NCBI GenBank assembly: GCA_963844255.1
Contig: CAWJNP010000033.1
Location: forward strand, 1 to 64,000
Source: SZAS-79 sp963844255
GTDB taxonomy: Bacteria > Pseudomonadota > Gammaproteobacteria > Burkholderiales > SG8-39
Length of the DNA stretch: 64,000 nt
Reading direction: 5' to 3'
Shown: positions 44,709-54,030 of the stretch, piece after piece
How the letters are laid out: the number at the start of each line of letters is the position of its first letter
Position numbering within the stretch: the first letter of the stretch is position 1
The notes under the pieces: generated by a model
Seen by the model: only the letters and a program-made list of their open reading frames with translations
Told to the model about the DNA's origin: nothing
Database searches by the model: none
Made by a program: the position numbers and the translations under genes

Positions 44709-46007
44709 ATGAATCACACCTCCCCCTCCGGTAGAGCCAGCTTCGCAGACAAGGCCGCAAACAGCCGCGTCGCCACGGCGATGATTCGCCTGGAACACTT
44801 CTCGCTATTCGCGTTCGCCTTCGTGCTACCGCTGTTCGAGGCGCCGAAGAACCTGCTGTGGGTGGTGTACTTAGTGGTGTGGGTGGCCAATCGCTGGCGC
44901 GCACGTGACGTTGGCGGTGCTTGGGACAGGTGGGACACGCTGCTTCTGGTATGGATCGCCTCCGGTTACGTTTCCGCGATGTTTGCCGGTCTCCATCACA
45001 AAGAGTGGCTGTCGGCGTTCGATATCCTCCGCTACGGGAGCGTCCTGTGGCTCCTTCGACGTTCCGGTTATGGCGAAGCGGTTCTGGGCAGGCTTCTCCT
45101 GGCAGTTCTTACGGGCACACTCGCGGGACTTGCCTGGGGATACTACGGCGTGCGGGTGACGGGGCAGCGCCATTTTCTGGGATTGAACTCCGTCGGCCAC
45201 GTAAACCATAGCGCGATTTACGTCGCGATTGCCTTTGGCGCTGCAGTCGCGTGGTTGCGCGCCGCATGGGCACGGGAAGATACAACGAAGAATCTGCTGC
45301 GCGTGGGACTGTGCCTAGTGTTCGGCCTGTCGCTGGTCGCGATGGAGAGTCGCGCAACCGTCGGTGTCGGATTTTTTATCGCATTTCTGGTTGCGTGCAT
45401 TTATTCCGTCCGGTCCGGCAGATCCGTCTGGGGCATCCTGGTTGGTGCAACGTTGATTGCCGCTGCCCTTTTTGCTGCACAACCTGAAGTTGTAAGAAAG
45501 AATTCCCTTCGATTGCACCAAAATCTCTTCCTCGCACATCGCGACGCAATCTGGCGCACGGGGTTCATCGCCTGGCGCCAGTACCCCGCCTTTGGCGTCG
45601 GCATGGGGAACTATGGCCGCATCGACCTCGATCAACTGAAGGATTGGAGTCGAATGCAGGGTGATCCGTTCGACCCGACACAGGTTTTGCCGCAATCGCA
45701 CGCGCACAGTCTCTATGTAAATACACTGACCGAACGCGGAGTTTCCGGATTGGCTGTCCTGCTTGCCGTGCTGGTTGCTTGGGGGTGGCGACTTGCGCGA
45801 AACCTGCCTGAAAGAGGCGCTTCCGCGATGCACTGGGCCTATTGGGGCGGCGCTCTTTCGGCGTGGCTGGTGACCGTGCTGGTGGGCACCGTGAATACGA
45901 CCCTCCACCATGAACACGCTCTTGTCAGCATGCTCTTCCTCGGCGGCTGGATGGCGCTGAGCCGAAATCGACAACCAGCCATCATCGCTGCCGACAAGCG
46001 CGCCTGA
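44709..46007 (+). CDS. O-antigen ligase/polymerase-like membrane protein (Wzy_C family)
   Basis: The 432-residue product has about ten transmembrane segments. Its large periplasmic loop contains the Wzy_C signature FVGMGNYGR-like GVGMGNYGR and QSHAHSLYVNTLTERGVSGL, where a conserved histidine precedes the final membrane segments. WaaL ligases and Wzy polymerases share this layout. The location among core heptosyltransferases favours WaaL, the enzyme that joins O-antigen to lipid A-core in the periplasm, but Wzy is not excluded. Confidence 0.75.
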   Translation: MNHTSPSGRASFADKAANSRVATAMIRLEHFSLFAFAFVLPLFEAPKNLLWVVYLVVWVANRWRARDVGGAWDRWDTLLLVWIASGYVSAMFAGLHHKEWLSAFDILRYGSVLWLLRRSGYGEAVLGRLLLAVLTGTLAGLAWGYYGVRVTGQRHFLGLNSVGHVNHSAIYVAIAFGAAVAWLRAAWAREDTTKNLLRVGLCLVFGLSLVAMESRATVGVGFFIAFLVACIYSVRSGRSVWGILVGATLIAAALFAAQPEVVRKNSLRLHQNLFLAHRDAIWRTGFIAWRQYPAFGVGMGNYGRIDLDQLKDWSRMQGDPFDPTQVLPQSHAHSLYVNTLTERGVSGLAVLLAVLVAWGWRLARNLPERGASAMHWAYWGGALSAWLVTVLVGTVNTTLHHEHALVSMLFLGGWMALSRNRQPAIIAADKRA

Positions 46008-46014
46008 GGGCGCG

Positions 46015-47184
46015 GTGATTCACGTCCACCAGATCAATCTGCAGAAAGCCGCCGGCGGTGGCGAAGTGTATACGCGCTGGTTTACGCGAACCCTTGTCGA
46101 TGCAGGTGCGCGCGTTACGCTGTATGTCGACCCGTCGAACGGCTTCTGGCGCGGATTCGAGTCCGACAGGATCCGGATAGTACGCGCAACCGGGGCTGAT
46201 CAAATCGCTGGTCAATTGCCCGAGAGTGGCGCCTTGATCATTACGCAAAGCCGGATTCCGGATGCCCTCACTGAACTGGTCGCCCGCAATCACGTGCTTA
46301 CGGGTTTCGCACACATGCCTATGTTCGAGCGCAGCGCGAGCGAATTCAAACCTTATGCGGTGGTGTTTACGGTGTCCGAGTACTGCATCGGCTTGTTACG
46401 CGAGGCGAACATTGCACAGACCTATCCAGTGCCGCTGTATGGCACCGGCGAACACGAGCCAAGTGGGTATGCCGGTGGGGATCAACCCATACTTGCCAGA
46501 TCGGCGTACCACTGGGATACGCGCAAGGGCCGCGACAGGGTGTTTTCGATCCTCGAACCACTGGCTCGTTCCTTTAGTCGCCCCGCCGCGTTCAAGCCGT
46601 CGCCGGGCCTCACGCTGGGAATCGTCTCGCTGATATCGCCGATCAAGCAGTTCCCGACGCTGTTTACGCTTCTTGCCCCCCACATTGCGCGCTATCCCGA
46701 GGTCGGACTGGAGATTTTCGGCAACGGCGGCTATGCGCAGGTGCGCGACTTGCGACGCGCCCTCAGACCCATTGCCAACCGCGTGCGCTTCTGGGGCTAT
46801 CAGAAGGCCGCTGCGGCAATCTATCCGCAACTTGACTACCTGATGACCGGCCTGCCCGAAAAGGAAGCCCTCGGCCTCAACGTGCTCGAGGCGCAGATGC
46901 TGGGCACGCCAGTGGTTGCGCCCCGCGCACCGCCGTTTACGGAAACCGTGCTGGATGGGCAGAGCGGATTTCTGTACCGGGATCCACGCGAGGACCAGGG
47001 CAGGGAATTCGGCGAACTGCTTGCCTCACTGGTGGCGGGGCGCGCGCGCCCCGATCCTCGATTGGCGACGCTGCATATGGCGAAGTTCTCTTATGCCGCG
47101 ATGGTCGAACGCACGAAGGACCTCCTCGCCCATGTGGAGCGGCATTTTCCACAGATCGTGCATGCGGGAGCGGCGGGTGAGTGA
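46015..47184 (+). CDS. Family 4-like glycosyltransferase
   Basis: The 389-residue product begins IHVHQINLQKAAGGGEVYTR, the GT4 acceptor-side glycine loop. It has the C-terminal GLPEKEALGLNVLEAQMLGT donor motif with the conserved EX7E pattern. The start is GTG at 46015 with GAGGG 6 nt upstream. It follows the ligase-like gene by 7 nt. The sugar is unknown. Confidence 0.8.
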   Translation: MIHVHQINLQKAAGGGEVYTRWFTRTLVDAGARVTLYVDPSNGFWRGFESDRIRIVRATGADQIAGQLPESGALIITQSRIPDALTELVARNHVLTGFAHMPMFERSASEFKPYAVVFTVSEYCIGLLREANIAQTYPVPLYGTGEHEPSGYAGGDQPILARSAYHWDTRKGRDRVFSILEPLARSFSRPAAFKPSPGLTLGIVSLISPIKQFPTLFTLLAPHIARYPEVGLEIFGNGGYAQVRDLRRALRPIANRVRFWGYQKAAAAIYPQLDYLMTGLPEKEALGLNVLEAQMLGTPVVAPRAPPFTETVLDGQSGFLYRDPREDQGREFGELLASLVAGRARPDPRLATLHMAKFSYAAMVERTKDLLAHVERHFPQIVHAGAAGE

Positions 47185-48178
47185 AGTCGGCAGCCTGCTG
47201 GTCATCCGGCGTGACAACATCGGTGACCTGGTCTGCACCACACCACTGATTGCCGCCCTGCGGCAACACTACCCGCGTGCCTGGATCGGCGTCCTCGCAA
47301 ACAGCTACAACGCGCCGGTCCTCGCGGGCAATCCGGACGTCGACCAGGTCCTTGCCTATCGAAAGCTGAAGCACCTCGAGGCTGGCCAGGGTGCGCTGGG
47401 CGCCCTTGGCGCGCGGGCCTCGCTGCTGTGGTCTCTGCGACGCAGGAAACTCGACCTGGCGGTCGTCGCCGCGGGCGCCGAGGACCTGCGCGGCGCAAGG
47501 CTGGCGCGCATGCTTTCACCTCGGCGCATCGTGCAGCCGCCGGTCGCGTTGCCGGGCGAACATGAAGTCGAGCACACGTTTTCGGCAGCCCGCATGCTCG
47601 GCATCGAAGGCGGGATCCCGCCGCTGCGCGTCGTGCCGGGCGCCGCGGCGGTCAGCGTCGCGCGAGAATCCCTGCACCGCGCGGGCATGAACGGTCTGCG
47701 TCCCCTGATCGGTGTGCACATCAGCGCCCGCCGGCCCGCCCAGCGCTGGCCCGCCGATCGTTTTGTCTCCCTCATCGTGGCGCTGAACAAACATCTGGGC
47801 GCGGGGACCATGCTCTTCTGGTCGCCGGGCGTCGAGGACCACCCGCAGCATCCAGGGGACGACGGCAAGGCCGCCACCATCGTGGCCGGGGTGGGCGCGC
47901 GGGCTGCGCTGCTGCCCTGCCCGACCGCATCGCTCGCCGACCTTATCGGCGCCTTGTCACTCTGCGATGCAGTGGTCTGCAGCGACGGTGGCGCAATGCA
48001 TCTCGCGGCCGGACTCGGGAAACCGGTGGCGTGCTTCTTCGGCGATTCGCCGGTGGCGCGCTGGCGTCCGTGGGGCGTGCCGCAAGTCGTCCTTCAAGCG
48101 GAAACCCGGCGGGTCGAAGATGTCCCGGTCGAGGCCGCAATCGATGCCGTGGAAAACCTGCTTCAGGCCAAGCCCTGA
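47177..48178 (+). CDS. GT9 heptosyltransferase-like glycosyltransferase (third)
   Basis: The 333-residue product starts with GSLLVIRRDNIGDLVCTTPL and has ISARRPAQRWP and CDAVVCSDGGAMHLAAGLG, standard GT9 features. The start is GTG at 47177 with GGGAG 6 nt upstream, inside the end of the GT4 gene (8-nt overlap). Its local GC content is very high. The acceptor is unknown. The 3' end overlaps the convergent WbpV-like gene by 16 nt. Confidence 0.82.
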   Translation: MSEVGSLLVIRRDNIGDLVCTTPLIAALRQHYPRAWIGVLANSYNAPVLAGNPDVDQVLAYRKLKHLEAGQGALGALGARASLLWSLRRRKLDLAVVAAGAEDLRGARLARMLSPRRIVQPPVALPGEHEVEHTFSAARMLGIEGGIPPLRVVPGAAAVSVARESLHRAGMNGLRPLIGVHISARRPAQRWPADRFVSLIVALNKHLGAGTMLFWSPGVEDHPQHPGDDGKAATIVAGVGARAALLPCPTASLADLIGALSLCDAVVCSDGGAMHLAAGLGKPVACFFGDSPVARWRPWGVPQVVLQAETRRVEDVPVEAAIDAVENLLQAKP

Positions 48179-49095
48179 TACCAGCGCGCCGTTGCGGCAA
48201 TTCCAGCGTCGAAGGAGAGCGCGGGCTTCCAGCCGAATTCGCGCCGGATTGCACGATCGTCGATTTCGAATGAGCGCGTCAGGCGCTTCACCATTTCGCC
48301 GCGCCCGAGCAGTGCGCCACCGACTTCCAGCAATCTCGGGGAAAACGCAAACAACCGTGCCGGCCGGCGCAGCGCTGCTGCAAGCGCACGCACCAGGTCC
48401 GGCGTGGAGACCGGCGCCCCGTCGGTTACGTTGTACGTGCCCCCATCGGAGTCCTCGGAATTGAGGCAGGCCAGAATCGCGGATGCGAGGTTGTCGACGC
48501 CGATCAGGCTGCGACGGTTGCGGATGCTCGCAAGCGGTAGGGGCGTACCGCGAGCAATCGCGGAAAGGAGGGCAAGGAAATTGGCCTTTACGCCAGGTCC
48601 GTAGACGAGGGGAGGACGAAGTATCGTGACGGCCATGGGGCCACCTACCGTGGCCAGGGCCTGTTCGGCTGCGAATTTCGACGAAGCATACGGATCGCCG
48701 GGCCGCGCAGGGGCATCCTCGGTGAGCGCCGCTCCATCGGACTCGTCGCCCAGCACCTTGGCGGTACTCAAATAGACGAACCGCCTGATACCGGCCGCGC
48801 TCGCATCCCGTGCGAGTTTCAGGCTCCCGTCGCAATTCTCGACGAAATACGGAGAAGCCTCTGCGCCAGGAGGCAGGTGGGCACGTCCGGCGAGGTGAAC
48901 CACGCAATCCACCCCTTCGAGCAGCGGCCCCCACGCCGCGCCCGGGCCCAGATCCGGGCTGGGCCGCCACGCAACCCCTTCCAAGTGGACGCTGCGCCGG
49001 GAAGCCGCCACAAAATCGAATCCGGCAGCGTGGTGCGGCAGCAAGGCGCGTGCGACGAAACCACTGCCGCCGGTCACCAGCACGCGTTGCTTCAA
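48163..49095 (-). CDS. WbpV-like NAD-dependent nucleotide-sugar epimerase/reductase
   Basis: The 310-residue extended SDR starts KQRVLVTGGSGFVARALLP and has YLSTAKVLGDES, the catalytic YASSK and LRPPLVYGPGVKANFLALLS. The last segment is shared with WbpV-type 4-keto-6-deoxy-HexNAc reductases. Such enzymes make UDP-QuiNAc for O-antigen, usually next to a WecA/WbpL-type initiating transferase, which is not seen here. The TTG start at 49095 is inferred from the domain edge; an ATG at 49185 is possible. The substrate call is tentative. Confidence 0.7.
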   Translation of the reverse strand: MKQRVLVTGGSGFVARALLPHHAAGFDFVAASRRSVHLEGVAWRPSPDLGPGAAWGPLLEGVDCVVHLAGRAHLPPGAEASPYFVENCDGSLKLARDASAAGIRRFVYLSTAKVLGDESDGAALTEDAPARPGDPYASSKFAAEQALATVGGPMAVTILRPPLVYGPGVKANFLALLSAIARGTPLPLASIRNRRSLIGVDNLASAILACLNSEDSDGGTYNVTDGAPVSTPDLVRALAAALRRPARLFAFSPRLLEVGGALLGRGEMVKRLTRSFEIDDRAIRREFGWKPALSFDAGIAATARWYQGLA

Positions 49096-49226
49096 TTCGG
49101 CAGCAGGCAAGGCGGCACCAGTGCGGGTTTGTTGCCGCCACCCGGGCGCGCTACACTCGACGCCTCCGCGCGCGCCTTCGTGCATCAGCGACAGACCGGT
49201 TTCGCGCGCATCCACACTCCCCGTCG

Positions 49227-50654
49227 ATGACCAGCGAATCCATTCATATCAAGCCTGTGATCCTGTGCGGCGGCAGCGGCACGCGACTCTGGCCGATGTC
49301 GCGCAAGCTGCTGCCCAAGCAGTTTCTTCCCCTGGTCTCGACCGGCAGCAGCCTGTTGCAGGACACCGCAACGCGCGCAAGCCTGGTCTCCGGGGGTTCC
49401 GAGGCGATTGTAGTCTGCAACGAAGAGCACCGCTTCCTGGTGGCGGAACAACTGGCCGCCTGCGGCACGCCCGCGCTGCAGATGCTCGAGCCGGCAGGTC
49501 GCAACACCGCCGCGGCCGTCGCTGCGGCTGCGGTGGCGAGCGAGACGGAGAACCCGGTCCTCCTCGTGCTGGCCTCAGACCACGCGATCACGGATCTCGC
49601 CGCCTTCGGCGATGCGGTCCGGCGCGCTGCGGCGCTTGCGGCCGAGGGTTATCTGGTGACCTTCGGTATCCAGCCTGCGGGACCGGAAACGGGGTTCGGG
49701 TACATCGAGCGCGGCGAGCCGATCGCGTCCGTGGCAAATGCCTTTCGGGTCGCGCGGTTCGTGGAAAAGCCGCCGGTCGCTGCCGCCCAGGCGCTCATCG
49801 ACACCGGCCGCGCCTACTGGAACAGCGGCATGTTCGCCTTCACCGCCGCACGCCTGATCGAGGAGATGGCGCGTTACCGGCCGGACATCCTCGCCGCTGC
49901 GCGCGCCGCGGTCGCCACCGCGCAGCAGGATCTCGGGTTCCTGCGCCTCGGGCGCGAGGCGTTTCTCGCCAGCCCGTCCGAGCCGCTCGACCGCGCGGTA
50001 ATGGAGCACACCGATCGTGCGGCGGTCATTCCGGCCGGCTTCGGCTGGAGCGACGTCGGCTCATGGGGTGCGCTCTGGGAAATCGCCGAAAAAGATGCCG
50101 CTGGCAATGCATCTCGCGGCGACGTGCGCATGCAGGACACGCGCAATTCGCTGGTGTTCAGCGACCGGCGGCTTGTGGCAACGCTTGGCGTCGACGACCT
50201 GATCATCGTCGAGACGAACGACGCCGTGCTGGTCGCCGACCGCTCGCGCAGCCAGGAAGTGCGCGACATCGTCGAAGGCATGCAGGGCACGGAGCGCACC
50301 GAACACCTGAGCCACACGCGGGTCTACCGGCCGTGGGGCTATTTCGAGAACCTCGATTCCGGGCCGGGCTTTCTGGTCAAGCGGATCATGGTCAAGCCGG
50401 GCGCGGCCCTGTCGCTGCAGATGCACCATCATCGCGCCGAACACTGGGTAGTGGTGAGTGGAACGGCACGGGTCACGCGCGGAGAAGAAGTTTCCCTGCT
50501 TGAGCGTAACCAGTCGGTCTATATACCGCTCGGGGAAACGCATCGGTTGGAAAACCCCTCCGCCGAGGAACCGCTGCACCTCATCGAAGTGCAATCCGGC
50601 GATCAGATCAGCGAGGACGATATCGTGCGGATCGAGGACATTTACAAGCGCTGA
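49227..50654 (+). CDS. manC: Mannose-1-phosphate guanylyltransferase / mannose-6-phosphate isomerase
   Basis: The 475-residue bifunctional product has the N-terminal nucleotidyltransferase motif LCGGSGTRLWPMSRKLLPKQ. The C-terminal cupin (VYRPWGYFENLDSGPGFLVK and LSLQMHHHRAEHWVVVSGTA) is the type II PMI domain with metal-binding histidines. It makes GDP-mannose for O-antigen or capsule. No manB or gmd is in the window. The GC content is far above that of the gene that follows. Confidence 0.93.
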   Translation: MTSESIHIKPVILCGGSGTRLWPMSRKLLPKQFLPLVSTGSSLLQDTATRASLVSGGSEAIVVCNEEHRFLVAEQLAACGTPALQMLEPAGRNTAAAVAAAAVASETENPVLLVLASDHAITDLAAFGDAVRRAAALAAEGYLVTFGIQPAGPETGFGYIERGEPIASVANAFRVARFVEKPPVAAAQALIDTGRAYWNSGMFAFTAARLIEEMARYRPDILAAARAAVATAQQDLGFLRLGREAFLASPSEPLDRAVMEHTDRAAVIPAGFGWSDVGSWGALWEIAEKDAAGNASRGDVRMQDTRNSLVFSDRRLVATLGVDDLIIVETNDAVLVADRSRSQEVRDIVEGMQGTERTEHLSHTRVYRPWGYFENLDSGPGFLVKRIMVKPGAALSLQMHHHRAEHWVVVSGTARVTRGEEVSLLERNQSVYIPLGETHRLENPSAEEPLHLIEVQSGDQISEDDIVRIEDIYKR

Positions 50655-50754
50655 CCCAAGCGCTGCTTCGTTACGGCCACACGTATCAACGCTAGAATTC
50701 GGCAATGAAAACTCACATGCACACCGCAATTCTCATGCACCCTGGAGATATTTG

Positions 50755-52101
50755 ATGGAGGACGTCTCACAGGGGAAACTTCGCTTGAATGTACTTCTTC
50801 TCTGCAACCGCACTGGCAGGAGTGTCGACGCGAGAACGGTAACTGATCATATCGATGCGTATTCAAAGTACTCGCGGCATCGGGTTCAGGAACTTTCATT
50901 TCTTCGTGAGCTGCCTGCGGCACTCGACCTGCAGCAGTTTGACGTGATTGTCATCCACTATACGATCGCGATCGGCTGGTTGCGTGAGCACTACCTGAGC
51001 GATGCATCGATTGATCGGATCAGAAATTTTTCAGGGCTCAAGGCCTTGTTCATTCAGGACGAGTACCGTTCAGTGAACGCACTGCACGAGTCGTTGCGAG
51101 CTCTGAGAATGGACGTGCTCTTCACATGCGTTCCGCAAAGCGAAGCGGAAAAAGTCTATCCGGTGGAATCGCTGCCGGGAATCGCCAAAATCAGCAATCT
51201 GACCGGTTATGTGCCGGAGTCCCTGCTTTCGTTACCGGTTTCACCGATTGCGGAACGACCTATCGATGTCGGCTATCGAACCCGCAAGCCACCATTCTGG
51301 CTTGGGGAACTCGCCTACGAAAAGTGGCGGATTGCCGAGAAATTCGGAGAGTATGCGTCTGAGACCGGCTTGAACCTGAATCTTTCGTATAACGAAGCAG
51401 AGAGGCTCTATGGGCCGGCTTGGACGGAATTCGTATCGAATTGCAAGACCATGCTGGGTGTCGAGAGCGGATCGAGTGTGTTTGATTTCGATGGCAGCCT
51501 TCAGCGCGACGTCGAGGAATACGTCGCACTTCGGCCGGACGCTTCGTTTGAAGAAGTTCAGAAAAAGTTCCTCCTGCCGCACGAGGGGCTGATTCGGTAT
51601 AACCAGATTTCGCCGCGCTCCTTCGAGGCCGCGGCATTGCGGACGGTCATGGTCCTGTACGAAGGCGAATACTCCGGCGTCCTGAAGCCCTGGCGCCACT
51701 ACATTCCTCTGCGCAGAGATTTCTCGAATTTCCCGGAGGTTCTGGCAACAATGCGCGATTCCGCGAAGCTGCAGCAGATTGCGGACAACGCCTACAACGA
51801 AGTCGCACTCAATCCGGCATACAGTTACAAGGCATTCATTTCGCGTTTCGACGAAGTCATTGAGAGCCAATTCATCGGGGGATCGAAACACCGATCGAAG
51901 GCGCCGTATACCCGGAACAAGTACCTTGGCCAATTGGCGCGAAGTCCCTCATATGTCGCACACCGACTCTATTCACCGGTGTTCCAGTGGCTTCTGCTCG
52001 CCCCTTCCAGACGCGGGTTTGCCATGAACGTCTGGTATTCAATCCCGCAGAACCTCCGGGAGTCGGTCCGCCCCCTGCTGAGATGGGTATTGGGCCGATA
52101 G
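50755..52101 (+). CDS. CgeB-like / GT1-type glycosyltransferase
   Basis: The 448-residue product lacks a standard N-terminal sugar-transferase signature. Its C-terminal half carries ISPRSFEAAALRTVMVLYEG then EYSGVLKPWRHYIPLRRDFS, the donor-side motif of CgeB/Glyco_trans_1_2 enzymes. A GGAG ribosome binding site precedes the ATG. It lies in a lower-GC block (about 53-60 per cent in sampled lines against more than 70 per cent upstream) and is followed after 2 nt by wbpI. The sugar is unknown. Confidence 0.72.
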   Translation: MEDVSQGKLRLNVLLLCNRTGRSVDARTVTDHIDAYSKYSRHRVQELSFLRELPAALDLQQFDVIVIHYTIAIGWLREHYLSDASIDRIRNFSGLKALFIQDEYRSVNALHESLRALRMDVLFTCVPQSEAEKVYPVESLPGIAKISNLTGYVPESLLSLPVSPIAERPIDVGYRTRKPPFWLGELAYEKWRIAEKFGEYASETGLNLNLSYNEAERLYGPAWTEFVSNCKTMLGVESGSSVFDFDGSLQRDVEEYVALRPDASFEEVQKKFLLPHEGLIRYNQISPRSFEAAALRTVMVLYEGEYSGVLKPWRHYIPLRRDFSNFPEVLATMRDSAKLQQIADNAYNEVALNPAYSYKAFISRFDEVIESQFIGGSKHRSKAPYTRNKYLGQLARSPSYVAHRLYSPVFQWLLLAPSRRGFAMNVWYSIPQNLRESVRPLLRWVLGR

Positions 52102-52103
52102 CG

Positions 52104-53192
52104 ATGAAGATCGTGACAATAATCGGGGCACGCCCCCAGTTCATCAAGGCAGCTCCGGTTTCCAAGGCACTCGCAGGTCGGTATGGAATAGAGGAGGTGC
52201 TGGTCCACACTGGTCAGCACTTCGACGAAGCGATGTCCGACGTTTTCTTCCGCGAAATGGGAATACCAACGCCTCGGCACCAGCTTGCCATCGCCGGCCT
52301 TTCGCATGGCGCCATGACCGGTCGGATGCTGGAAGCTATCGAAACCGTCCTGATCGAGGAGAAGCCCGACTGGACGCTGGTGTATGGCGACACCAATTCA
52401 ACACTCGCAGGCGCTCTTGCCGCTTGCAAACTGAAGATACCGGTAGCGCACGTGGAGGCGGGTTTGCGTTCGTTTAATCGTGCGATGCCGGAAGAAATCA
52501 ACCGTATCTGCGCAGACCACGTCTCGACGGTTCTCTTCGCGCCCACGGAAACGGCAGTGAAGAATCTACACAGGGAAGGCGTGGGTTCTGCATCGATTCT
52601 CATGACCGGTGATGTGATGTATGACGCTACCCTCGCGTTCGTCCGCGTGGCCGAGGAGCGAAGTTCCGTCCTCGAGAGACTCGGGTTGAAACCGGGTTCG
52701 TATCTCCTCGCCACGATACACAGGGCCGAAAACACCGATGACCCGCTGCGCCTTGCCGCAATCATCGAGGGGCTTGGCATTGCCGCGCGGGAAAACCCTG
52801 TTGTGCTTCCTTTGCATCCGAGAACCAGGAACGCGCTGGCGCGACTGCAGATCCCTGTTCCCGAATCCGTGCAGGTCGTGGAACCCGTGGGTTATCTGGA
52901 CATGCTGGTGCTGGAAAAGAACGCCCGGCTCATTGCGACGGACTCGGGCGGCGTGCAGAAAGAAGCCTATTTCCAGCGCGTTCCCTGCGTTACGTTTCGC
53001 GCTGAAACAGAATGGGTGGAACTTGTCGAAGCAGGGGTCAACCGCCTGGTGAGCCCGGGCGACGCCCGGGGCATCGCCTCTGCGATCCGGGTGGGTCTGG
53101 CTACCCCGGAGAGTGCGTTCCAGGGCAGCGCACTGTACGGCCACGGCGACGCGTCCGGCAAAATAGCTGCCTGGTTCGACGACCCGACCTGA
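52104..53192 (+). CDS. wbpI: UDP-2,3-diacetamido-2,3-dideoxyglucuronate 2-epimerase (WbpI/WlbD-like)
   Basis: The 362-residue product is a WecB-fold nonhydrolysing epimerase (MKIVTIIGARPQFIKAAPVS, GDTNSTLAGALAACKL, HVEAGLRSFNRAMPEEINR). The signatures VHTGQHFDEAMSDVFFREMG, LSHGAMTGRMLEAIE and GDVMYD follow the WbpI subgroup rather than plain WecB. WbpI converts UDP-GlcNAc3NAcA to the manno form. The partner genes wbpABDE lie 7-10 kb away in this window, which supports this subgroup. A conventional UDP-GlcNAc 2-epimerase remains possible. Confidence 0.8.
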   Translation: MKIVTIIGARPQFIKAAPVSKALAGRYGIEEVLVHTGQHFDEAMSDVFFREMGIPTPRHQLAIAGLSHGAMTGRMLEAIETVLIEEKPDWTLVYGDTNSTLAGALAACKLKIPVAHVEAGLRSFNRAMPEEINRICADHVSTVLFAPTETAVKNLHREGVGSASILMTGDVMYDATLAFVRVAEERSSVLERLGLKPGSYLLATIHRAENTDDPLRLAAIIEGLGIAARENPVVLPLHPRTRNALARLQIPVPESVQVVEPVGYLDMLVLEKNARLIATDSGGVQKEAYFQRVPCVTFRAETEWVELVEAGVNRLVSPGDARGIASAIRVGLATPESAFQGSALYGHGDASGKIAAWFDDPT

Positions 53193-53193
53193 T

Positions 53194-54030
53194 ATGGCAC
53201 TTCCGGAGGCGCCGGTATCCGCCATCATTCCCTGCTTCCGCTGCGCGGGCACGATTCGGCGTGCGGTGCTCAGCGTCGCATCCCAGACACGAAGGCCCAT
53301 AGAACTGATCCTGATCGACGACGCGAGTGGTGACGAAACCGTCGCGGCCCTGGATTCGCTGCGCGACGAATTCGGCCGCGACTGGGTCAAAGTCATCCGT
53401 CTGGAGAGGAACGCAGGCGCCGCAGCCGCGCGCAACGCCGGTTGGGACGCCGCGCGGGGCGAGTACCTTGCGTTTCTGGACGCAGATGACTCCTGGCTGC
53501 AGCACAAGGTAGCGCGTCAATACGCGTTCATGAAGGCGCACCCCGAATGCGAGGTGAGCGGGCATCTCGCGTTTTATGAAAATCGTGCTTCATCGGAGGC
53601 AACCGGGACCCAACCGCACCACAGGGAGATCGGCCGCGCATGGGTGCTGCTGAAAAACCCCATGGTGACGCCGTCCCTGATGGTTCGCCGAGCGCTTCCG
53701 TTCCGGTTCAATCCCGGCAGCAGGTACATGGAAGACCACCGGTTTCTGCAGGAGGCGGTATGTTCCGGCATCCGGGTGGCAAGAATCGAGGAAACCTTGG
53801 CCATCGTCCACAAGGCCGCGTTCGGCGAATCGGGCCTCAGCGCCGCTCTTTGGCCCATGGAGCGCGGTGAACTCGGCAACCTCAAAGCGTTGCGCGAAGC
53901 CGGCCACATCGGCCCGATCGAACGCGGACTGCTGGTCGCCTACTCGCTTGCAAAATTTGTGCGCCGGCTGGCCATCACCTGGATGCGCCGCGCCGTCCGA
54001 AGGATGTCAGCCCCGATCAGGCCGGCTTGA
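53194..54030 (+). CDS. Family 2 glycosyltransferase
   Basis: The 278-residue product is a GT-A transferase: VSAIIPCFRCAGTIRRAVLS, LILIDDASGDETV, RNAGAAAARNAGWDAARGEY and the metal-binding FLDADDSWL. It begins 1 nt after the wbpI stop and overlaps the convergent wbmF by 14 nt. It probably adds one residue of the O-antigen repeat; donor and acceptor are unknown. Confidence 0.83.
   Translation: MALPEAPVSAIIPCFRCAGTIRRAVLSVASQTRRPIELILIDDASGDETVAALDSLRDEFGRDWVKVIRLERNAGAAAARNAGWDAARGEYLAFLDADDSWLQHKVARQYAFMKAHPECEVSGHLAFYENRASSEATGTQPHHREIGRAWVLLKNPMVTPSLMVRRALPFRFNPGSRYMEDHRFLQEAVCSGIRVARIEETLAIVHKAAFGESGLSAALWPMERGELGNLKALREAGHIGPIERGLLVAYSLAKFVRRLAITWMRRAVRRMSAPIRPA

Noticed and set aside
47957..49141. 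394-codon minus-strand frame overlapping the WbpV-like gene
   Set aside because: It is an out-of-frame reading of the same strand; the Rossmann motif and YxxxK lie in the other frame.
49121..50503. 460-codon plus-strand frame within manC
   Set aside because: It is an alternate frame of very GC-rich coding sequence, Arg/Gly-rich with no motif; manC is unambiguous.
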